A stretch of DNA of 64,000 bases from contig DIKT01000029.1 of the NCBI GenBank assembly GCA_002424635.1, positions 20,476 through 84,475 of the forward strand. The letters run 5' to 3'. This DNA is from Desulfobulbaceae bacterium UBA5611 (GTDB lineage: Bacteria > Desulfobacterota > Desulfobulbia > Desulfobulbales > Desulfocapsaceae). Positions 43,720 to 53,396 of the stretch are shown here, one piece after another (the first letter of the stretch is position 1; each line of letters begins with the position of its first letter). The notes under the pieces are model-generated. The model was not told the DNA's origin. It did no database searches and saw only the letters and a program-made list of their open reading frames with translations. The position numbers were made by a program, and so were the translations under genes.

Positions 43720-44280
43720 ATGAAGCGAAGGGGATATGACCATTTATGGCAAAGGGCCGGGAGTATCGGCTTGTTCATGATGCTTACCATAGTCCTGCAT
43801 GGCTGCGCCGTAAAACATCCGGTAAGTATACCGGCCGAACCAGAACCTATTTCACGGCCGGCCCCTGTGGTTCGTCCGGAGTCGGCTCCGCTTCCTCCGC
43901 CTCCACCAGTTCCTCTTCCTGGTCAGGATGTCCGTCCCAGCCGCGATTTTGTGCCTGTGCCGGAAGAAGGGAAGGCGGCCGGGACCTTGCTGGCCAGTGC
44001 CCGGCAAAGTTTACGCTCCGGCCAATTCAATCAGGCCGAAATGATGCTGGAGCGGGCCCTTCGTGTTGAACCGCGTAATGCCAGGCTTTGGCATGAAATG
44101 GCGCAGGTAAAATATAGCCTGCAGGATTATGATCAAGTGATCCAGTTATGTAAGAAGTCAAATAGTCTGGCTGGGAAGGATTATGGCTTGATTCAGCAGA
44201 ATTGGCAGTTGATGGAAAAGGCCTATCTCGAAAAAGGACAACCGGAGCAGGCGCAACGGGCCAGAATTAAATCTGGGTGA
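43720..44280 (+). CDS. TPR lipoprotein downstream of PBP1B
   Basis: 186 residues. A basic start (MKRRGYDHLWQR) and hydrophobic segment lead to a lipobox IVLHGC near residue 28-29, so it is a lipoprotein. A Pro-rich stretch (about 35-75, PEPISRPAPVVRPESAPLPP) and then TPR-like helices (about 90-160, SARQSLRSGQFNQAEMMLER, then NARLWHEMAQVKYSLQDYDQ) follow. It begins 48 bp after the PBP1B gene. Lipoproteins with Pro-rich linkers and TPR repeats activate PBPs in gamma-proteobacteria (LpoA type), so a role as PBP1B cofactor is plausible but inferred. GGAAAGAGAACA precedes the chosen ATG; a longer start 15 codons upstream is possible. Confidence 0.8.
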   Translation: MKRRGYDHLWQRAGSIGLFMMLTIVLHGCAVKHPVSIPAEPEPISRPAPVVRPESAPLPPPPPVPLPGQDVRPSRDFVPVPEEGKAAGTLLASARQSLRSGQFNQAEMMLERALRVEPRNARLWHEMAQVKYSLQDYDQVIQLCKKSNSLAGKDYGLIQQNWQLMEKAYLEKGQPEQAQRARIKSG

Positions 44281-44344
44281 TGATATGAATTCAATAAATT
44301 TGTGATATAACTGGTAAGCAACTGTAAAATAACTTTTGAAAAAT

Positions 44345-46225
44345 ATGGGATATTTGGAAACACGTGATTCAGTAACAGCCCTGGTGAAGGAGCAGGCTGA
44401 TATCGTTCAGATCATCGGCGAGACTGTCGAGCTGAAAAGAGCGGGGGCGCGCTTTCTGGGACGTTGTCCGTTTCATGGTGAAAAAACGCCCTCTTTTTCC
44501 GTTCATCCGGGACAGCAGTTTTATCACTGTTTTGGTTGTGGTGAGTCCGGTGATGTCTTCTCATTTATGATGAAATATCATAACCTGGATTTTCCCACCG
44601 CTCTGCAGGAGCTGGCCCGGCGTTATAAGATCGAACTGCCGGAAAAGCATTATTCGCCGGCAGAACAGGAAAAAGAGCAGCTGCGTAAGGCCATGTTTGA
44701 TATCAATGACAAGGCCGCCCGCCTGTTCAGAGAATATCTGCTGCATGCCCAGGGGGCGGCACAGGCACGCAACTATCTTGAGCGCCGTGGTATTCCACTG
44801 GCAATTCAGGAAAAGTTCCAGCTTGGATATGCTCCTTCGGTAGACAGTGCCGGCTGGAATTTCCTTGGTTCCAGTCTGCAGGGTGACCAGAGCACGACCG
44901 CCGAGGCGGTGGGCCTGCTGGTGAGAAATGACAAGGGCGGGACCTACGATCGCTTCCGGGACCGGATCCTCTTTCCTATTTTTGATCCCAAAGGGCGGAT
45001 CAGCGGTTTTGGCGGCCGTATTGTCGGTGACGGTCAACCCAAGTATATGAATTCCCCTGAGAGCCCGGTCTTTGATAAAAGCCGCAGTCTGCTTGGTCTT
45101 TTTCAACAGGCCGGCGATATTCGTTCAAGACAGCGGGTTGTGCTGGTAGAGGGCAATTTCGACATGATTTCGCTGGTGGTGCATGGTTGTCCTAATGTGG
45201 TGGCACCATTAGGCACCGCCTTGACCAGGCCGCAGTTAAAGCTGCTGCGCCATTACACGGACAACGCCATCCTTCTTTTCGATGGCGATGCAGCCGGAAT
45301 CAAGGCTGCGGTTCGGGCTGTTCCTCTGTTTCTGGCCGAGCAGATGAGTGCGAAAGTGGCACTGCTGCCGTCTGGCCATGATCCTGACACCTTTATTCGT
45401 GACAAAGGTCTGGAAGAGATGGAGCGGCTGTTGAATTCGGCGGCGCCGCTGGCCGAGTTTGCCCTGGCCAAATTAATTGAAGAACATGGCCTGACCCTGG
45501 ATGGCAAAAACAGAATTGTACAAGAGCTGCGTCCCCTGGTGCAGGCGGCTGCCTCTCCCTTGCAGCGCTCGGTAGTAATTGCCCATTTCAGTGAAAAATT
45601 AGGTCTGCCGGCCCAGCAGTTGAGTGAGCTTCTCTCTGAGCAGCATTCGCCGGACGCGGCACCGGCGCTCGCCCTGCAGGGTAGAACGATAATTGATTCC
45701 AGACCGCCATACCCCATGGCTCTGCCTACAAAAAAAGCAAGTTTTGTGGGCCGGAAAGGGCAAAATCGGATCGAGCTTAATATGGCCCAGAAGCGCCTTG
45801 TTGCCCATATGGTGCTCTATCCATCCCATTTCATGCGGCTGGAACAAGTGGGGCTGAGACAACGGCTGGCCTTTGGGGTGGGCGAGGTCTTGTTTCTTCA
45901 ACTCCAGGCCCTGCATGCCAAAGGCCGGGAGTTTGAGCCGGAAGAATTGCTTGCCGCTTTGCCTGAAGGTGAGGAACGGGCCCTGGTGGCAGAAATCCTA
46001 CTGGCCGCCTCCACCACTGAGGGCGGGAGTCTGCAGTGTTCCGGGACTGAAGAAGAGCTGGCTGAGTTGGTCCTGTGGCTCAAAAGGGAGGAATTGATGG
46101 AGATATCAAAATCCTTGATCTTAGAAATTGGCAGGATCCAACGGGATGAGCATGAGCTGGACACGCTTTCCCACTTGCTTCAGGAAAAACAGAAGATAGA
46201 TAAAGAGCTGCGGGCCATGGAGTAG
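44345..46225 (+). CDS. dnaG: DNA primase
   Basis: 626 residues from the ATG; a TTG three codons earlier is possible. Neither start has a clear ribosome site. The zinc-binding domain has CPFHGEKTPSFSVHPGQQFYH-type residues, with Cys near 43, His near 46 and a CFGC pair near 65-68. The TOPRIM core has LVEGNFDMISL near 270 and LFDGDAAGIKAA near 315. The C-terminal helicase-binding region is about 440-626. It makes RNA primers for replication and is followed by the rpoD gene, as in the macromolecular-synthesis arrangement. Confidence 0.96.
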   Translation: MGYLETRDSVTALVKEQADIVQIIGETVELKRAGARFLGRCPFHGEKTPSFSVHPGQQFYHCFGCGESGDVFSFMMKYHNLDFPTALQELARRYKIELPEKHYSPAEQEKEQLRKAMFDINDKAARLFREYLLHAQGAAQARNYLERRGIPLAIQEKFQLGYAPSVDSAGWNFLGSSLQGDQSTTAEAVGLLVRNDKGGTYDRFRDRILFPIFDPKGRISGFGGRIVGDGQPKYMNSPESPVFDKSRSLLGLFQQAGDIRSRQRVVLVEGNFDMISLVVHGCPNVVAPLGTALTRPQLKLLRHYTDNAILLFDGDAAGIKAAVRAVPLFLAEQMSAKVALLPSGHDPDTFIRDKGLEEMERLLNSAAPLAEFALAKLIEEHGLTLDGKNRIVQELRPLVQAAASPLQRSVVIAHFSEKLGLPAQQLSELLSEQHSPDAAPALALQGRTIIDSRPPYPMALPTKKASFVGRKGQNRIELNMAQKRLVAHMVLYPSHFMRLEQVGLRQRLAFGVGEVLFLQLQALHAKGREFEPEELLAALPEGEERALVAEILLAASTTEGGSLQCSGTEEELAELVLWLKREELMEISKSLILEIGRIQRDEHELDTLSHLLQEKQKIDKELRAME

Positions 46226-46464
46226 ATCGATTATTTAGCAAACAGATTTAGCGACTTCTTGCTATAACTAAGATAGTGGACGCCGGTCTCTGTTCTGGCG
46301 CTAGATCTGCCAGAATGCATGCTTGGTTCTTATTTTGCCTATTTTCAAACACTTATTGATTTTAAGTTTTTTGTTGATATAGTGCGCAGTGATAAAGTAA
46401 TTAACTTTGTTAAAGGTAGCCTGTCCTTTATTTTTTGAAGACGTGGTATCTTGAGGGAGGAACT

Positions 46465-48114
46465 ATGGTCGGGGATGAGAAATTTGATCAGGATGAAGCA
46501 ATACCACTAAACGGTGAGAATCTGCTTGAAAATGATGTTTTTGATATTACCGAAGTTACCAGTGGCCTTACTCTTGAAGGTAATACGCTTGCCGTTGATT
46601 GGTCCGAAGATGTGGTCGACATCCCGCATGTAATGGATGAAGAAGATGATAGTGATGATCTCGCTATCGATCCGGAAGAAAACGACCTGTGTCAGGTCTC
46701 CAGAGGTGGAGGACAGAGCAGTCATGCTGTCGATCCCATGAATATCTATTTGCGGGAAATGGGCACCCTGACTCTTCTTAGCCATGAAGAGGAACTGGAG
46801 CTCTCCCGGGTGATGGAAGAAGGACTATATCGAATCCAGCGGACTGTGCTGTCATCTCCTTTAGCCATTCCGGCCCTGCAGGCGATAGTGCAGGAACTTG
46901 AATCGGGTCGGGTAAAAATCTTTCAAATCTTGAAAGGGATCCCTGATGATCAACCTGATGTCGTTGCCTGCGCCCATAATGAATTTATCGCTCGGGTTGA
47001 TCGGGCGCTAGAGCTTGATCAGAAAAGAGAAGACTTGTGGCAGCGCGTTCTGGATTGTCCTGCAGGGTCCGATGATGAAACGCAGCTATATGCACAGATC
47101 CTGGCTATATCTGCGAAGATAGCAGATATTTTTCAGGACAGACTTATCTGTTCCCGTAATATTAATGATATTGCCGCTGGCCTAAAAGAACTATCCAAAA
47201 GCAGCGCCAAGATAAGTACTCAGATAAAACAGTACTATAAACTGAATGATATTGGCCAGACTGATCAGCAGATCGATGTGCAGGAGCTGGAAAGAAGAGT
47301 CGGCCGGGAGCTGGGTGCAGGGCTGGGCTGGGGTTGTCGAATCTTGAGCGCCATGCTTCATGAACTGGAGTCAGCGCGGGATATCGTCAGACATGCCAAA
47401 GAGTCGCTGGTAAGGGCTAATTTGCGGCTGGTGGTATCAGTGGCCAAAAAATTTGCCAATCGTGGTCTGCAATTTCCTGACCTTATTCAGGAAGGCAATA
47501 TCGGCTTGATGAAGGCCGTGGAGAAGTTTGATTATCATCGAGGCTATAAATTCAGCACCTATGCCACCTGGTGGATTCGCCAGTCCATTACCCGCGGGAT
47601 TGCCGATCAAGGCCGGACAATCCGCCTGCCGGTGCATATGATTGAGACGATTAACCGTCTATTGCGGGTGACCAGAGATTTTATCCGGACCGATAACCGG
47701 GAGCCAAGTCCGGAAGAGATGGCGGAGCAGCTTGGCCTCAGTGTGGCAAAAATTAAAGCGGCCTTGAAAACAGCCAAGGATGCCATCTCTCTGGATACCC
47801 CGGTGGGTAGTGATGAAGAGTCGTTTCTCTCGGATTTTATTGAAGATTGTAGCGGTATTGGACCTGATGACTCCTCCATGGTGGACAGTTTGAAAGAATG
47901 TCTCTGCCGGGTGATGTCTTCTCTTTCTGCCCGTGAATGTAAGGTGCTGCAAATGCGCTATGGTATTGATGTCAGTTGTGATCACACCCTTGAGGAGGTC
48001 GGCAAGTGTTTTGCCGTAACCAGGGAGAGGATCCGACAGATTGAGGCCCAGGCCATACAAAAGCTGAAGCATCCGTCGCGTATTGAGGAATTACGAGTCT
48101 TTATGACAGATTGA
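46465..48114 (+). CDS. rpoD: housekeeping sigma factor RpoD (sigma-70)
   Basis: 549 residues. Region 1.2 begins [17 protein letters not shown] near 91. Regions 2.1-2.4 near 310-395 include [40 protein letters not shown] and [11 protein letters not shown]. Region 4.2 near 510-545 has [20 protein letters not shown]. The N-terminal region 1.1 is very acidic (many Asp/Glu near residues 1-70). The start at 46465 is fixed by GGGAGGAACT directly before ATG. It directs transcription of most genes here; the two sigma-54-type promoters in the stress block lie outside its control. Confidence 0.96.
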   Translation: MVGDEKFDQDEAIPLNGENLLENDVFDITEVTSGLTLEGNTLAVDWSEDVVDIPHVMDEEDDSDDLAIDPEENDLCQVSRGGGQSSHAVDPMNIYLREMGTLTLLSHEEELELSRVMEEGLYRIQRTVLSSPLAIPALQAIVQELESGRVKIFQILKGIPDDQPDVVACAHNEFIARVDRALELDQKREDLWQRVLDCPAGSDDETQLYAQILAISAKIADIFQDRLICSRNINDIAAGLKELSKSSAKISTQIKQYYKLNDIGQTDQQIDVQELERRVGRELGAGLGWGCRILSAMLHELESARDIVRHAKESLVRANLRLVVSVAKKFANRGLQFPDLIQEGNIGLMKAVEKFDYHRGYKFSTYATWWIRQSITRGIADQGRTIRLPVHMIETINRLLRVTRDFIRTDNREPSPEEMAEQLGLSVAKIKAALKTAKDAISLDTPVGSDEESFLSDFIEDCSGIGPDDSSMVDSLKECLCRVMSSLSARECKVLQMRYGIDVSCDHTLEEVGKCFAVTRERIRQIEAQAIQKLKHPSRIEELRVFMTD

Positions 48115-48210
48115 TATTTGTTGATAACGGTCGGCAGGCGTCAAGTCAGCAAATAATATTCTCCGTCTCCTCGGTAACCGGGTTGGCAATTCACTTAACA
48201 AGGAGTGGGC

Positions 48211-49323
48211 ATGGCTGATATCCTTGATTGGGTGAGTTTGACTCTTGTGACGGGGCTGGGGCTGGCAGGCCAGAGGCGCCTTATGGAATGCTGTGGCGGT
48301 CCTGACGGCGTCTTGCGCAGTTCTGCTCAGGACAGATCAAGGGTCTCCGGTATCCGACCGGAAGCCCTGTTGGCCTTATCGGATGTCGATGCCGTTCGGC
48401 TCCGGGGTAAAAACGAGCTGGAGCGGCTGGCTGGCTTAGGTGCCCAAGCCCTTTGTCTCGATGATCACAATTATCCTGCCCTGCTGCGTCAAATTAATGC
48501 CCCTCCACCGGTAATTTATATTCAAGGCCCAAGCGAGCTGCTGGATACTTGTTGCCTGGCGATCGTCGGCTCTCGAGCGGCTACCAGCTATGGTCACCGT
48601 ATTGCTTCAACCTTGGCCCGGGATCTGGCGGCCCGAGGAGTGACCATCGTCTCGGGTCTGGCCCTGGGCATTGATGCCAGCGCCCATGCCGGAGCCTTAT
48701 CCGTATCAGGAAAAACGGTGGCAGTATTGGGTTGCGGTCTTGATGTGGTCTATCCCCAGCAAAATTACAAATTGTATGAACAGATCCGGCAAAGTGGTGT
48801 TTTGGTCACGGAATATCCCCTTGGCACCCGTCCGGAAGCATTTCGTTTTCCGGCACGTAATCGGATTATTGCCGGCATGAGTTATGGCGTTGTGGTTGTT
48901 GAGGCGGCCAGAAAGTCCGGCTCCTTGATTACGGCCGAATTTGCGCTCGAAGAAGGCCGCGATGTTTTTGCCGTACCTGGGCAGGCGGATTCGTTTAAAA
49001 GTGCCGGGGCGCACTGGCTGTTGCAGCAAGGGGCTAAACTGGTTATTACCGCCGATGATATTATTGAGGAACTCCCTTTATCCCGGAATATACAACAAGG
49101 GCCACTGGCAGCGAGCGAGTCTATCCTCCATCCTTTAATACTGGAACCGGAGATCCTGGCTCTGCTGCACACAATTGACCCTTATTCCATGAAGCGGGAT
49201 ACGCTAATCGCCGGCTCAGGTTTAAGCCCGGGACGGGTTGCCGAATTCCTGCTTATTCTGGAACTGGAGGGGCTGGTGGAGATGTTGCCCGGTGATGAAG
49301 TACGCCGGCTTGACCAGAGCTGA
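48211..49323 (+). CDS. dprA: DNA-processing protein DprA/Smf
   Basis: 370 residues. The Rossmann-like core has CLAIVGSRAATSYGHRIAST near 110-130, SGLALGIDASAHAGAL near 148 and GVVVVEAARKSGSLITAEFA near 230-250. A C-terminal winged-helix segment (about 310-370, LIAGSGLSPGRVAEFLLILE) is present. DprA loads RecA on incoming single-stranded DNA during natural transformation. In the absence of other competence genes in this window, its role here may be partly recombination. The start at 48211 has AAGGAGTGGGC before ATG. Confidence 0.95.
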   Translation: MADILDWVSLTLVTGLGLAGQRRLMECCGGPDGVLRSSAQDRSRVSGIRPEALLALSDVDAVRLRGKNELERLAGLGAQALCLDDHNYPALLRQINAPPPVIYIQGPSELLDTCCLAIVGSRAATSYGHRIASTLARDLAARGVTIVSGLALGIDASAHAGALSVSGKTVAVLGCGLDVVYPQQNYKLYEQIRQSGVLVTEYPLGTRPEAFRFPARNRIIAGMSYGVVVVEAARKSGSLITAEFALEEGRDVFAVPGQADSFKSAGAHWLLQQGAKLVITADDIIEELPLSRNIQQGPLAASESILHPLILEPEILALLHTIDPYSMKRDTLIAGSGLSPGRVAEFLLILELEGLVEMLPGDEVRRLDQS

Positions 49324-49381
49324 GGACAGGGAAAAGTAGGGACTAATTATCAAATATTTAACTAAGATAAAAGAGGAAGGA

Positions 49382-50068
49382 ATGCAGGAAATTCAATTTG
49401 CGCCATCAATATTATCCGCCGATTTTGCCCGTTTAGGAGAGGAAATTCAGGCGGTTGATCAGGCCGGGGCTGAGATTATCCATGTGGACGTTATGGATGG
49501 TCATTTTGTGCCTAATATCACCATCGGCCCATTAGTGGTCAAGGCGGTTCGTCAAGTAACGGCCAAGATCATTGATGTCCACCTGATGATTTCAAATGCG
49601 GATCAATATCTGGAAGCCTTTGCTGAGGCTGGAGCAGACTGGATCACCGTCCATGTAGAGGCCTGTCCTCATTTGCATCGCACTGTTACCCATATTCGAG
49701 AGTTGGGGAAAAAAGCAGGTGTCGTTCTTAATCCGGCCACTTCCTTGGAAACGCTTGATTATGTTCTGGAAGAGATAGATCTGGTAATGCTCATGAGTGT
49801 TAATCCCGGCTTTGGCGGCCAGTCCTTTATTCCCTCTACCCTTCGCAAAATAAGGCAGCTGAAAAAACGTATTGATGATCTGGGCTTGATTGTCGGTATA
49901 GAGATTGATGGTGGCATCAGTCCGGTGACGATCGGAATGGTGGCGGAGTCAGGTGCCAATATCTTCGTTGCCGGTTCAGCAATCTATGGCCAGCAAGATT
50001 ACCGTACTGTTATTCAGGAAATGCGAGAGCTGGCAGAGGCGGGTATGATGAAAAGAAGGACCTCATGA
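49382..50068 (+). CDS. rpe: ribulose-phosphate 3-epimerase
   Basis: 228 residues. TIM barrel with IQFAPSILSADFARLGEEI at the start, HVDVMDGHFVPNITIG near 32-46 (catalytic Asp and metal His), VHLMI near 67 and VNPGFGGQSFIP near 139. The end has GVEIDGGIS-type GIEIDGGI near 175 and AGSAIYG near 197. It interconverts ribulose 5-phosphate and xylulose 5-phosphate in the pentose-phosphate pathway. GAGGAAGGA precedes ATG. It is followed by glucose-6-phosphate isomerase on the same strand. Confidence 0.97.
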   Translation: MQEIQFAPSILSADFARLGEEIQAVDQAGAEIIHVDVMDGHFVPNITIGPLVVKAVRQVTAKIIDVHLMISNADQYLEAFAEAGADWITVHVEACPHLHRTVTHIRELGKKAGVVLNPATSLETLDYVLEEIDLVMLMSVNPGFGGQSFIPSTLRKIRQLKKRIDDLGLIVGIEIDGGISPVTIGMVAESGANIFVAGSAIYGQQDYRTVIQEMRELAEAGMMKRRTS

Positions 50069-50183
50069 TCTCAAAGGTTACCAATCATTTAAGGCTTTCT
50101 AGCTGCAAAAAATATTTTAAAGAAAAAGCTCTGTTTTGTTGCACCGAACCACTAACTCACAATTAACTTTTACAGCGAGGTGA

Positions 50184-51800
50184 ATGATGGAGAGATGGCA
50201 ATCATTGGCAGATGCCCCGGTGTATTCCCATCTTTTAGAGCTGGCGAGCCGGCCTGTTGATCTTACTGCACCTGGCACGCTAACCCAGGCCAGAATAGAG
50301 CAATACTGCTGTTCGGCGGCAGGGTTTGCTCTGCTTTATGCAACTGAACGGATAAACGATGAGACGCTGGCTGCTCTCCAGCAATTAGCGGATCAGTGCC
50401 AACTGATTGAGCAGTTCCGGCAGATGCGGCGCGGTGCGATCATGAACCGTATTCATGGCTACCCTTCTGAAGAACGTCAGGTCCTGCATACCGCCTGTCG
50501 AGATCTGTTTGCTGGACCTCCGGCCGAGCCGTTAGCCTCAAAACAGGCTGAACTAGAGCTGGCCAGGCTGAAGATCTTTCTGGAAGATCTGGAAAATGGC
50601 AATCTGGTTACTGGTCAAGGCCTTTTTTTTGACACTATGATTCATATTGGTATTGGCGGATCGGATCTTGGCCCCCGTTCGGTCTATGAGGCTTTACGGG
50701 CTTATGGCCGAGCTGGTCGGCGAGTTTATTTTATTTCTAATGTTGATCCTGATGATGCGGCGGCTGTCCTGCGGCAAGTCAATCTGGCCACCACCCTGGT
50801 CAATGTGGTGTCAAAAAGCGGCAGCACTCTTGAGACCTTGACGAATGAGACCCTGATACGAAAAGCTTTTGAGCTGGAAGGTCTTGATTCGGCCCGTCAT
50901 TTTATAGCGGTGACCGGTGAAGGCAGTCCCATGGATAATCCGGTGAATTATCTGCGCTCGTTTTATATGTTTGATTATATCGGTGGAAGATATAGTGCCA
51001 CCTCAATGGTGGGGGCGGTCATGCTGGGTTTCGGCCTCGGATTTGACCATCTGTTAGAATTTCTGGCCGGCGCCTCTATGATGGATCAAGCGGCGGAAGA
51101 GCCGGACCTGCAGCAGAATATACCATTGCTGCTGGCCATGCTGGGAATATGGAATCATAATTTTCTTGGTTTTTCTACTGTGGCTGTGCTGCCCTATAGT
51201 CAGGCTCTGCACAGGTTTGCTGCTCATCTCCAGCAGTGTGATATGGAATCAAATGGCAAATCGGTATCCCGCTATGGTGAGCAGCTTACTATAAAGACCG
51301 GGCCTATTCTCTGGGGTGAGCCGGGGACAAACGGCCAGCATGCCTTTTATCAATTATTGCATCAGGGTACTGAGATTGTGCCGGTTGAGTTCATCGGCTT
51401 TCGCCACAATCAATATCAGCAGGATCTGCCCATTGCAGGGTCGACTTCTCAGCAGAAACTGGTAGCCAATCTCCTGGCCCAATCTCTGGCTCTGGCTGCA
51501 GGACAAAAGAATGCCAATCCCAACAAGCACTTTCCCGGAAATCGGCCCAACCTGATTCTCATGGCTGACAGGTTGACCCCGAGAGTCATGGGGGCACTGT
51601 TGGCCTTATATGAGGCCAAGATAGTGTTCCAGGGATTCTGCTGGAATATCAATTCATTTGATCAGGAAGGGGTGCAGCTCGGCAAAGAGCTGGCCGGTCG
51701 AGTACTGGGCCTTATGCGGGGAGAGAGGGGGAAAGGGTGTGTTGAATATTCCCCTGAAAATGCTTTATTGAAGATGGCGGGTCTGGAAAAAACAGGATGA
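50184..51800 (+). CDS. pgi: glucose-6-phosphate isomerase
   Basis: 538 residues, typical size. IGIGGSDLGPRSVYEAL near 155-171 binds phosphate; a SKSGSTLETLTNETLIRKAF block lies near 210-229; DYIGGRYSATSMVGAVMLGF near 263-282 carries conserved catalytic-loop residues; and GTNGQHAFYQLLHQGTEIVP near 378-397 carries the catalytic His. It interconverts glucose 6-phosphate and fructose 6-phosphate. Two adjacent ATG codons at 50184 and 50187 both follow GAGGTGA. A short stem-loop followed by T residues at 51809-51827 may end the transcript before dsrA. Confidence 0.96.
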   Translation: MMERWQSLADAPVYSHLLELASRPVDLTAPGTLTQARIEQYCCSAAGFALLYATERINDETLAALQQLADQCQLIEQFRQMRRGAIMNRIHGYPSEERQVLHTACRDLFAGPPAEPLASKQAELELARLKIFLEDLENGNLVTGQGLFFDTMIHIGIGGSDLGPRSVYEALRAYGRAGRRVYFISNVDPDDAAAVLRQVNLATTLVNVVSKSGSTLETLTNETLIRKAFELEGLDSARHFIAVTGEGSPMDNPVNYLRSFYMFDYIGGRYSATSMVGAVMLGFGLGFDHLLEFLAGASMMDQAAEEPDLQQNIPLLLAMLGIWNHNFLGFSTVAVLPYSQALHRFAAHLQQCDMESNGKSVSRYGEQLTIKTGPILWGEPGTNGQHAFYQLLHQGTEIVPVEFIGFRHNQYQQDLPIAGSTSQQKLVANLLAQSLALAAGQKNANPNKHFPGNRPNLILMADRLTPRVMGALLALYEAKIVFQGFCWNINSFDQEGVQLGKELAGRVLGLMRGERGKGCVEYSPENALLKMAGLEKTG

Positions 51801-51850
51801 AAGCTTACTGAATATTGATTCATTTTTGGTCTTTTTTCTTTTGTTTTTTG

Positions 51851-51879
51851 TTGACAAAAAAATTGTTCAGAGATATTGT
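51851..51879 (+). promoter_or_regulatory. sigma-70 promoter for dsrAB(D)
   Basis: -35 TTGACA at 51851-51856 and -10 TATTGT at 51874-51879, 17 bp apart, both close to consensus. The start near 51886 would give a leader of about 185 nt, which includes a perfect hairpin. Confidence 0.75.
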
Positions 51880-51989
51880 CGGACGCTGAATGATGATTTG
51901 AAATGTAAATTTTTTTTGGTAAACAGGAACACAGCATCAATCGCAAGAAGGGTGTTTTTTTAAGAAGGAAAAGATGTAATTTGTAATTG

Positions 51990-52013
51990 CCAGCAGTATT
52001 TTGATACTGCTGG
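51990..52013 (+). repeat. perfect hairpin in the dsrA leader
   Basis: Ten-base arms CCAGCAGTAT and ATACTGCTGG around a TTTG loop, 56 bp before the dsrA start, followed by TGTGTGTATTTT. It may stabilise the abundant dsrAB mRNA, act as partial attenuator, or be an operator. Confidence 0.65.
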
Positions 52014-52069
52014 TGTGTGTATTTTGGTAATGGTTGAAGTTAAATCAGTAATTTTATGGAGGAAAATTC

Positions 52070-53350
52070 ATGGCAAAGCATGAGACGCCCCTGTTGGATG
52101 AGCTTGAAAAAGGCCCATGGCCAAGCTTCGTTACCGACATTAAGCGCCAGGCAGAGAAAAGTCCACAGTGTTGGGATATTCTTGGTCAGTTGGAGCTGTC
52201 ATTCAAAGAGAGAATTACTCATTGGAAACATGGTGGTATTGTAGGTGTTTTCGGATATGGTGGTGGTATTGTTGGCCGCTATTCAGATCTGCCCAAACGT
52301 TTTCCAGGTGTTGAGCATTTTCATACCGTTCGTCTTGCCCAGCCTGCGTCGAAGTATTATTCGACCAAACATTTGCGTGATATCTGTGATCTGTGGGAGA
52401 AATATGGTTCCGGTATGACCAATATGCATGGTTCGACCGGTGACATTGTTATGCTTGGTTGCCGTACCGAGGCCCTGGAGCCTTTCTTTTATGATCTGAC
52501 TCATAACCTGCAACAGGATCTGGGCGGTTCAGGCTCCAACCTGCGGACTCCTGCCAACTGTCTTGGACAGTCTCGTTGCGAGTGGTCGTGCTATGATACC
52601 GAAGAGGCCTGCCATCATTTGACTATGCACTATCAGGACGAGATTCATCGTCCAGCCTTCCCTTATAAGTTCAAATTCAAATTTTCCGGTTGTCCCAATG
52701 ACTGTGTTGCCGCGATCGCCCGCTCAGATGTGGCGGTTATCGGCACCTGGAGAGATAACATCCGTATCGACCAGGCTGCCGTTAAAGAATATATTGCTGG
52801 TAATATCCCCGCCAACGGCGGCGCTCATTCCGGTCGTGACTGGGGTAAATTTGATATCCAGAAAGAAGTACTTGCCCTTTGTCCAACCGAGTGTATGTGG
52901 ATGGAAGGCGGTGAGTTGAAGATTGATGACGCAGAATGTACCCGCTGCATGCATTGTCTGAATGTTATGCCTCGTGCTCTTCGTCCAGGCGTAGAGCAGG
53001 GAGCATCCATCTGTGTTGGAGCTAAGGCCCCGATTCTTGATGGTGCCCAGTTTGCAACACTGATCGTTCCTTTCATGAAAGTTTCGGCTGATAATGAATT
53101 TGAAGAGTTGATCGAATTTATTGAGAAGATCTGGGATTGGTGGATGGAAGACGGTAAGAATCGTGAGCGTGTCGGTGAAACCATGCAGCGTGTTGGTCTG
53201 CCGACCTTTATCAAGGTTATGGGTCTTGAGCCTATTCCCCAGCATGTTAAAGAGCCGCGTTCCAATCCTTACGTGTTCTGGCAGGAAGAAGAAGTTGAAG
53301 GTGGATGGGAACGTGATGTTGAAGAGTTCCGTGCTCGCCACGCTGCCTAA
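52070..53350 (+). CDS. dsrA: dissimilatory sulfite reductase alpha subunit
   Basis: 426 residues. The siroheme/[4Fe-4S] ligand motifs are visible as CLGQSRCEWSCYDTEEACHH near 164-183 and FSGCPNDC near 205-212. The inserted ferredoxin domain follows, with CPTECMWMEGG and AECTRCMHCLNVMP near 267-300. It forms the alpha2beta2 enzyme with DsrB and reduces sulfite in the last step of sulfate respiration; the enzyme runs in reverse in some sulfur oxidisers and disproportionators. DsrD downstream supports the reductive type. GGAGGAAAATTC precedes ATG. It is cytoplasmic. Confidence 0.98.
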   Translation: MAKHETPLLDELEKGPWPSFVTDIKRQAEKSPQCWDILGQLELSFKERITHWKHGGIVGVFGYGGGIVGRYSDLPKRFPGVEHFHTVRLAQPASKYYSTKHLRDICDLWEKYGSGMTNMHGSTGDIVMLGCRTEALEPFFYDLTHNLQQDLGGSGSNLRTPANCLGQSRCEWSCYDTEEACHHLTMHYQDEIHRPAFPYKFKFKFSGCPNDCVAAIARSDVAVIGTWRDNIRIDQAAVKEYIAGNIPANGGAHSGRDWGKFDIQKEVLALCPTECMWMEGGELKIDDAECTRCMHCLNVMPRALRPGVEQGASICVGAKAPILDGAQFATLIVPFMKVSADNEFEELIEFIEKIWDWWMEDGKNRERVGETMQRVGLPTFIKVMGLEPIPQHVKEPRSNPYVFWQEEEVEGGWERDVEEFRARHAA

Positions 53351-53396
53351 TTAGAAGTTAAATCGAGTCTCTACTCGTCTATAAGGAGTTTATATT

